Shown here piece after piece: positions 49,501-58,500 of a DNA stretch of 64,000 nucleotides. A program made the translations under genes and the position numbers. Source of the stretch: Chaetorhynchus papuensis (taxonomy: Eukaryota > Chordata > Aves > Passeriformes > Rhipiduridae); the NCBI GenBank assembly GCA_013396525.1, contig VWYX01000832.1, forward strand, positions 124,001 to 188,000. Direction: 5' to 3'. Below the pieces are notes generated by a model. That model had not been told where the DNA came from. It worked only from the letters and a program-made list of their open reading frames with translations, and did not search any database. Each line of letters opens with the position of its first letter. The stretch's first letter is position 1.

Positions 49501-52500
49501 ACCAAGTCGGCTCAGCTGTTAGCAGGGTGATTTGTACTGCCTGTGCAAGAGACAACCTGATTGATGCTGTTAAAGTATTTGGAAGCTGTAATGCTGTACG
49601 TGGGTGGGTTCCTCCTGCTCCAGGCAACAGGAAGGCTGAGCCTGCTGTGCCCTTTGCTCTTTCCACTGCCATATGTGCAGTACACCCTGGTTTGCCTCCT
49701 GAGCTTTGCAGTGTCTCAAGAGCAGCACACGTGCACACGCACAGGGCACGCGGATAAATTTAGCAGTGAGGTCACAGGGGATGGATTGGTTAACACTTTG
49801 TACGCTGCAGTACCTTAACACTGTATTCGTGTAATGTTGCTCTCTTCTGTGTTTCCAGATAACCAAGTTGAAAATTGACAGCAACCCTTTCGCTAAAGGA
49901 TTCCGTGACTCTTCCAGACTCACTGATATTGAGAGGTAATGGGGACTTTCTGTTTACTTTCCATGCAGATAAGATAAAGAGAAGAGAGAGTTTGTAGGAA
50001 AAGCATCCTTTCAACTCCTGAGAACCTGTGCATTTTAACATTATCTTACTGCATATAGTAAGACTCCTCCACATCCTTTAAAAATACTTATAAACTTCAT
50101 GAAGAAAGAGCTGTTTTGAGTTTTGACATCTGTTCCAGTTGGGGCCGATATATTCGTCTTCCTCAGGGGGTTTCTTGAAGGGGGAAGAGGGTCAGTTTTA
50201 CAACTTCAGAATGAAAAGCTTTTTTCTTATCATGACATTTAATCCTGTTGAGGGCTGTGAATTGGGTCAATGGGAAATAAGGGCAGTGGTCCTGTGAAAA
50301 ACGTCTTTACAACTCCCCACTGCTCAACGTAGTGGAAAAGAGAGAGGAGAGCTCCCAAAATTCACTTCAGCAGTCCCAGACACCGAATTGGCAATTACTG
50401 CCATCAGGATGACTCCCATAACTCCCACTCTGACAACAAAGATGCCATTTTTGTTTCACCAAAGTTGTATTACAAGCTGCATCAGGGGAAAGCTTTATCT
50501 GGAAACTGTTTTGTGTGTGTACAGCTCATTATAAGCAACTGTGCCATAGGGACAGAAGCATTAATCCACAGCTGAGTTAGAAAATAAACTTCAATCTCTT
50601 GGTAGCTTTCCAGCACACCACATTTTTATGATATCGTGTCAAATAGCTTGGCAAATGAAGCAAATTAAGCTGCCTGTGTCCTTTAAGCTGGAAGAGAACT
50701 CGATGGAGATGGATACAGCACATCCATTTTTTCCTATGAGCATTTTCCTACACAATCATGAAAGAAAGTTTGGAGAGGCCAAATGTCTCCAGGCTCCTAC
50801 GTGGGGATATCCAGATGCATCTGTGAATCATTTTTCACAGGTGCATACAGAGGACAAACTGCTCAATGGAGTCATAGCCACAGAGCTAGAGAAAGCCTTC
50901 ACAGCAGTTCAAAAGTACATCTATCTAAGCAGACCCATGGATGGGAAATAGTGGTATCCTTTGCACCTTACTAGTGACTGGATCATTAGTGATCTTTTGA
51001 GTAAATGGGTAAAAAAACAGTAATTTGGGGAAAGAAAGCTTGTAGGCTGCAGAACACACTAGCAAAGTTGTTGAAAATTGTTTCTTAAGTGAAAGCCTTC
51101 ATTGAAAAAAACGCCCCAAAAAACCCAGCAAATTTAATAAAAATAGCATAGTCTACTGTATTAACAGAATAGTGAGGCAGACAACATCCAAAGCTCAGGT
51201 TTGCATGCACTAAGTAGTCAAGGGAGGACCTGTTGGAAGAGGTTTCCTTGTTTTACAGACAGGAGACATCTAACAACACAGCTTTGCAAGGGCGGAAAGA
51301 GTCGGAACAGATAAGCTGGGAGAAAAACTTAGTTACCTCTGTGCGGATGAACCAACTATCTTGGTGCTGGATATGAAGGGAATTTTTCCAGAGGACATCT
51401 TATTATAACAGCACATGGCACGGAGTCAGAAATGCTGAGCATAAGCTGCAGTGCCCTTTTGTTTATTGATAAGCGTAAGAATAGAGCCTGAGACAGGCAG
51501 CCAAGCCCAGGCACAAATGTTGCCATGAAAGATAAGGCAGACAAATGTGAAGCCTACAATAAATACAAGAAACAGAATGTGAAAACAATTAAACTTACAT
51601 TAAAACTCTGGATTTGAGAGCCCAAGTTTGGGTCAGGTCTGATTTTGACTTAAATTAGAAAGCTTAGCCTTGATTGCTGTTACAATAGTATTTGAAAAGA
51701 CAAAACCTGCTGCACAACACATCGAGTCATGAGATCGTAAAAGTGTAACATGTAAGTGGGCTGATAAGAGTCCATTTGGGAATTGCCAAAGTTATACAAA
51801 TGGTCCAGAAATATGAAGGGGTTTATTCGGTTCTGGCATTAAAATATTCAGGCAGATGAGGACATCATTTTCTAAGTGCCTACTGCTTCTATAGATTTCA
51901 CCTTAGCACCAGCAATATTGCCTAAAGAAATCTGAGAAAAAGAAAAGGAAATAGCAAAGTGAGATCTGACAACAGGAGGAATTTCTTTCTTGATGTCCAT
52001 TGTGACATGAATTGCAAATAGATGAATGTTGAATAGTACAGCATGACTCTTGCTTAGTCTAGTTGAAAACTGTAAGATAAACCGCTGAAGAAAAATACTT
52101 ATTTTCCAGGGAAAAGACCATGAAGGCCAAATGGACTCTTGCACAGCTCTTGAAAATTGAATAGTTATCTAGGAGCTGTGAAAATACTTTCCCTGCAGGC
52201 GTGCATGCAGCACGTGCATGTGTAATCTACAGTGTGGCGTGGTGACCCTAATGGCCTCCCATAAAGCATCCCGTGATGTTGGGGCCAAGACAGCGCTCAT
52301 TTATCCTGAGTTCCAGCTTTTCCAAATGACCTAAGTAGTGTGAAAGCGTACAGAGCTTTGTATTTCATTTCCAGGTATTTAAGCCTGCTTTTTCCTAAAC
52401 AGCCTTTGGGGAGGGAAACAAATCAGATCAATTGATCTTTAGAGACCTAAAGAAATTAAATTAGTCTGGAGTCAGTTACTGCACTAAACCATCCAGTAAT

Positions 52501-55500
52501 TGGATTGCTTCTTGTAACTGATTGAAAACAGCCTCTATCTGTAACAATATAGGGAGCTTTTCTTTATAGTAGATCTGAGAGAAAAACACATCTTTTTATG
52601 ACATGATGACAGAAATTGCACTTTTTTAACCTAATTGAATATGATTTTATAAATATGTGACTTTAACGATTTCAGGCTTCCCATTTTAGATTTACGATCC
52701 TTATGTAAGAAATTCAAGCTGCAAATGCCTTTAGGATTAGACCTGTGGGCATTGTATGTGTTGGAGTTGAAATAATATATATAAAGATAGTGAAATTTGC
52801 ACAACAAGGCAACAGCAAAATTTTTGAAATGCCCTGTGTTTTCTTTTGTTCCTGTCTAAATACCATAGAATGATTTCCTTGTCCTCATAGCATGCAAGCC
52901 TTTTAACTATTGAAAAAATCTTTGGTGAGTTTGGTATATACCAAATTTTTAGAAGGATGCAAGGTTCCTTTCACAATTAACCCCTTCCCTACTTGTGGTA
53001 ATCTATTTATAGCAATGGGGCAGACTTTATCTGGGGCTACTGTGATTTAGATAAGTTTCTGACTCACCTTTTGATCTTTTTACATGGTATTTACATCTCC
53101 TCTACTATAAAAAGGCTCCCACAGTGGTTGTGAACAAAAAAATTGAACATTTAACAGCAATTACCAGCACATGGAGCTTAACATACTGTGGTGTTGACTA
53201 TGGGATGCCAAATGCAGGAATGAGGCATTTCTGCTGAAGAAAAAACTGCCAAAGGCATAAAGGATGCAGAGGCAGAACCCAACAGATGAATTTTTTTAAT
53301 CTTGAGTCTGAATTTATCTTTTGAGATGTTGTGAAGAACTAGCCTGTTAAAAATAAATAAATAAATAAACCCATCTTAATTACACATAACATTCAAAAAA
53401 TTCAGTGAAAAAGGTGATAATTTCAAGAGCAGGAGCCAAGTATGTGATAGGCAAGTTCAGGGTGTGGATTTTTAACTATTAAGGAGAGAGTTAAGTGGGT
53501 GTACACATCTGCACAAGTCCAATAATGCTTCTGGGATACTTCACGAGGAAATATGGAAAAGTATGGTTGCACACCCAAGTAATTTTTAGGCAGAGAAGGG
53601 AAGGATGGGGGGATGGGGAAGTAAGAGAGCAGCATCCCAACAGGATTTGCATGGTAATAAAATTCCAGATTTTCCCCAGAGGAGCTTCATCTCTGAGATG
53701 TGGAAATACATCATGCTGGCTTACAAGGCTGTAAACAAATTCCTGCTAATGCCTGGATATGGGCACTTCCCTGCCGAAGGATCAGTCAAAGTCACGTGCT
53801 CAGTGATGGGCTGGGCGCAGCCATCCTCTCCTCTCCTCTCCTCTCCTCTCCTCTCCTCTCCTCNNNNNNNNNNNNNNNNNNNNNNNNNNNNNNNNNNNNN
53901 NNNNNNNNNNNNNNNNNNNNNNNNNNNNNNNNNNNNNNNNNNNNNNNNNNNNNNNNNNNNNNNNNNNNNNNNNNNNNNNNNNNNNNNNNNNNNNNNNNNN
54001 NNNNNNNNNNNNNNNNNNNNNNNNNNNNNNNNNNNNNNNNNNNNNNNNNNNNNNNNNNNNNNNNNNNNNNNNNNNNNNNNNNNNNNNNNNNNNNNNNNNN
54101 NNNNNNNNNNNNNNNNNNNNNNNNNNNNNNNNNNNNNNNNNNNNNNNNNNNNNNNNNNNNNNNNNNNNNNNNNNNNNNNNNNNNNNNNNNNNNNNNNNNN
54201 NNNNNNNNNNNNNNNNNNNNNNNNNNNNNNNNNNNNNNNNNNNNNNNNNNNNNNNNNNNNNNNNNNNNNNNNNNNNNNNNNNNCTCCCCTCCCCCATCCC
54301 TTCCCGCTCACCCCACAGAGCTGCCTTCTTCCCCATTCCTACTGCCTCCTGCTGGTCTAGAAGAACTTCCTGCACTCTTGAAAGTCCCCTACCAACAGCC
54401 AGAAATATATACATGCTCTATGACCTACCCTCAAATCCATGGTTAAGTAGGGCTTTGTCATAGTTCTCCAACAATTCAAACTCCCAGCTGATCTTTTATT
54501 CTCAGCTAGTTGTCAGTCTGTGAACATCAGCAACCAGCCATGAGATACCGTCTCTGATGTTTAGGTTCAGAGAAGAGAAGAAATCCTGAATTCAGGGAGA
54601 AATACCAGGGACTCCAGTGCCTAAATGCCTGGTTTCTAGTGCCATTTCAGATGTTGCTGAGGTTACTCCAGCCTTCAGCTTCTGCTCCAGATGGGTGGGT
54701 GGATTGTCTCTATTTTCTGCATCATCCCTTCCAGAACACTGCAGGTGGCTTGGATGCCTTTGCAAATCTTGAAAGCACTACCTGCCTATGTTTAAACACC
54801 TGAATTATTCCCTTCAAATCTGGTTCCTCTGACTCTGCTTGTTGTTAGCCAGGCAACTGTGCTTTTTCACCCAGCAGAAAGCCTCCTGTGCCAGTTAAAT
54901 CCTCTTTAGTTCCCAAGTTTTTAAGCACTCATACTTTGGCTCATTTTCACTTAGGTTTTCTGTTATCTAGCTTCTTACGTGTGCAAAATGGTATAAAAAT
55001 ATTATTCTAGTTGTTTCCACTCACCTCATGCAGATGTAGTGTGTGCATAAGGGGAGGGGATGATGTCAAATTAGGTCTATGGTTTCCACCCCAGAGGAAG
55101 TTTTCCAGGGACTTCCCCCAGACACAGTTTCACAGTAGTGCTCTGTCCTCGCCTCTTATGCTGTGCCTGCAGCCAGAAAGAAATGGTTGCTCCACTGGGT
55201 GAAGTGGAGCTCCATGGGGCTGGCTATGTAAGACAGCCTTCTCATTTTCATTTGCAATTGAGAGAAGTAGGGTGAGTATATTGTTAACTTCACGCCCCTT
55301 CTTCATAAATGTCATTACTTTTCCCATGCCACGGCTTCAGCCAGGCTTTGTCACATCCATGCATGTTACAGCTCTTCTACAATTCCTGGATTTTTACTGA
55401 GAGGGTGACAGTAAACATCATTGTAGAGGTATGCTTTTTCTTCGACAGTCATCAAACCCCAGATTTTTCATAATTTCAGACTAATTTCCCTTCTTTTTTG

Positions 55501-58500
55501 TACATATTCTTGCAGTAATGCATCCATCCAACAGTTGCCCAGTAGTTTTGACTTTGTGTGAAAGCGTTTTAGGGCTGTGGATTAGCTTTAGGGCTGTGGA
55601 TTAGCTTTAGGGCCAGGTCAGGTGAGCCACTGTAGCCTGTAGGTCTTGTTTTGTACCTGGCTGGTTCAGACTTAATCTAAGCAGTGGAACAGAACTACTT
55701 TGTTCTGCTCGATGATTTGGTCTGTACCATGGACCATCCATAACCTGAATTATGTTCCTATGGTCAGCCTCCAATATTCATCTACCAGTGTAAGAGCAAG
55801 TATATGTAGAAATTTAATACGTCTGTATGTTTGTGCCTATGCAAAATAGCAAATAAAAGCCACAGGAACGTAAAGGCTGAGTGATATCTGGACAGTGGTT
55901 CTGACAGCATAAGCTGTTCACTCACAGCTGCTGTTACAGAAATGTATTTGTTCTTCCTGCTATGTCGTTTTGGTTTTTCGGGAGGTGAGTGTTTTTTGTT
56001 GGTTTTTTGGGGGGAGTTTTGTTCATTGGTTGGTTTTTTTGTTTGGGTTTGTTTGTTTTTTTTTTACAGACTTGTTTTTAGCACTTGTGTCTTAGACAAA
56101 TTAGTCATCTTTTCCCTTAAAAAAAAAGTTCTACTACAGTGCGACTTCCGACAAGTTTATTTTTGTGCCTTCTCAGCCCATTTATTCCATCTGTCTTCAC
56201 CTCACCTCACTTCTGACGTCTTCTGTTATCTGGGCTTTCTTCCAAACATACTAACTGGCAGTTACAAAAAAAGGAAACCTTTGAAATGCAGAACTAAAGA
56301 AGTCATTCAGGCTGCAAACTGATAATTCATACACTTTATATCCTGTTCTGTATTTTGCTTTGTGTTGGACTGAATGGCCAAGCAAAACACGATTGTCAGT
56401 TTTACTATTTTATTATTTTCCTTCTCTTTTTTAATCGACATTGCCTTTCCTTGCAAAGAAAAAGAAAAAAATAGAAAAAAGCAAACCTCCTGACACCAGG
56501 AACAGGGAGCAGATTCTGGGGATATCCTTACCTTTCTGCATACCTAGCACTTGGATAGCAACGGGTAAAAAAAAGAGGTTAATACTAAGAGACTGCTCAG
56601 CTCTGCTCTGAAATTTTTACCTCTTGTAGCCATTCCTGAAATAGTAACTTTTGCAGAGGACATAAGTTCAGAGTGCCTGGCTCAGCCACTTACTCTTTTT
56701 CACTGCAGTTTGACTTCAGCATGTTGTCTTCAAACAAGCTTGAACCTGGCTCCCACTGGAAGGGATGGCTGCCGCTAACATCAGACTTCATCCTCTTTGT
56801 AGCCATGGTATAGACCTGAGAGAGATACTGGATGCCCTGGTTTCAGCAAACTAGTTCTGAATCAGTTTTTCTGACACCTTCACCAACGCTAAAATATTGT
56901 CTCAAACATTCTTGTCCCAAAGGGAGAAGGTGGGCTTCCCATCTCCATTTCCTTTCTGCCAAATTCAGAATCAGGGTCGTGGTGATCACCAGGCTGCTGT
57001 GCATGCACAGCTGAAGTAGAGTAATAGCAAAAGGAGCAGAAAAAATGACATCAGAGATGCCTGCTCCCACCTACAAAGAAGCCCTGTTCTTTCATCTTGA
57101 TTAAAAATCCTGCTCAGGGTAATCTGGGACTTTATCACCTCCTGAGAGAATTTCTATAATCTGGGTTGACAGCAAAAGAAAGTGAGCACCCTCCCACAGA
57201 GCCTCAGCTACTTACCAAGCCAGCTCTATTTTCTGCCCTCTCCTAGTTCAAATCCATGGCAAATCTTGGGTTTAGTCTATAAAGTGTTAGTGAATCATTT
57301 GTCAGTTACACCACGATTTTCCTATCTTCTTTTGGTCCTCTGAGGCTACTCTGTACACACAGGGCACTGCTAACTAAACAAAGCCAAAGACTCAGCTTGG
57401 GGCTGCACAACGTAAAGCATCCCTAGCTGGAAGTTTTGGAATCTGTTGTCAGCAGAGGCAAGAGTGAAATGTTTAATCAAGAGGTTAGAACCTGCAGCAT
57501 AGCAAGATGTTTCCTGTGCACCCTAAACCCTTTCTAATTGATGAATTCTCTCAGCCTTTTGCATGCTTTGATTTCAGGTTCAAATTTTGCTGGTTTATTT
57601 CTTGGACAAAGGAGAGAAGTGCTTCATTCATAATAAGTTTTATTGACAGGGCTGGGCTCAAAGTGTGCTTCTGCTGGAATGCAGATTATTGGGACCAGCC
57701 TCAGCTCCTTTTCCTATCATCTCTCTTCACATTTGTCCTTCCTCAGCATGTCCTCTGTGGGTGTGCTTGCCAATACGAGCTTAGTTTTTTCCTTTCCATT
57801 TGGCATGTGGATCCTTTTTCTCAAGCAGCTTCAGTCCCTTAACTTGCTCTTCTCCAGCCTGTCATCTCCTACTATTATCCAGTTGTACACACTACACAGC
57901 TTAATCATAGTAATATATTGTGTGTATGTGTGTGCTTTTCCCCCTCCTCTGGGTATTTCCAAGATATCTGTGAGTTGAAGAACAGTGTGGAAGACTTGAA
58001 ACTTGTTGGTAGACGACACAAAAATATTTGACAGAAAGAAGACAGCTTTCCTTTATTCAATTGGCAGCTTTCGATCTCTCAGAACAAAGTTTAATGCTAA
58101 TTTCCTGCTAATAGAAGAAACTGTGGAGTTCTACGACACATTAAAAGGTAAAAGTTGTTAGGTCCCAGTATTGGATAACAAGTCTCTGATCACAAACAAA
58201 CAGAAGGACAGAAGTTGAGTATTAAGTGAAAGTCACTTGGTTCTTCAGACAGTTTACTGTGGAGCAGTGCTGAAAAATATGCAAAAAAACCCCAGCTTTA
58301 AAAAACCACCCTACTCTTCACTTGCTATTTTTTGAAATTGAGCATAGAATCATAAAGTGGCAAATACTGATTTATCATTCAGTAATTTATAAAATGATTT
58401 CCATAAATCCTTCGAACCACATTGAGATATCTGATGTTGCATAGAGAACTATAAAGCCAGAGGTAATAATGTCTTTCCCTTTTAGTAGTGTTATTGTAAT

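Noticed and set aside
50628..50951. 107-codon plus-strand frame in intron 6
   Set aside because: Composition is less biased than its neighbours, but there is no recognised domain, no retrocopy signature such as a poly(A) tail, and its length is within chance for 11 kb of intron.
53605..54446. About 200-250-codon frames on both strands
   Set aside because: They run through 420 N bases translated as X; the real sequence on each side is short and shows no protein similarity.
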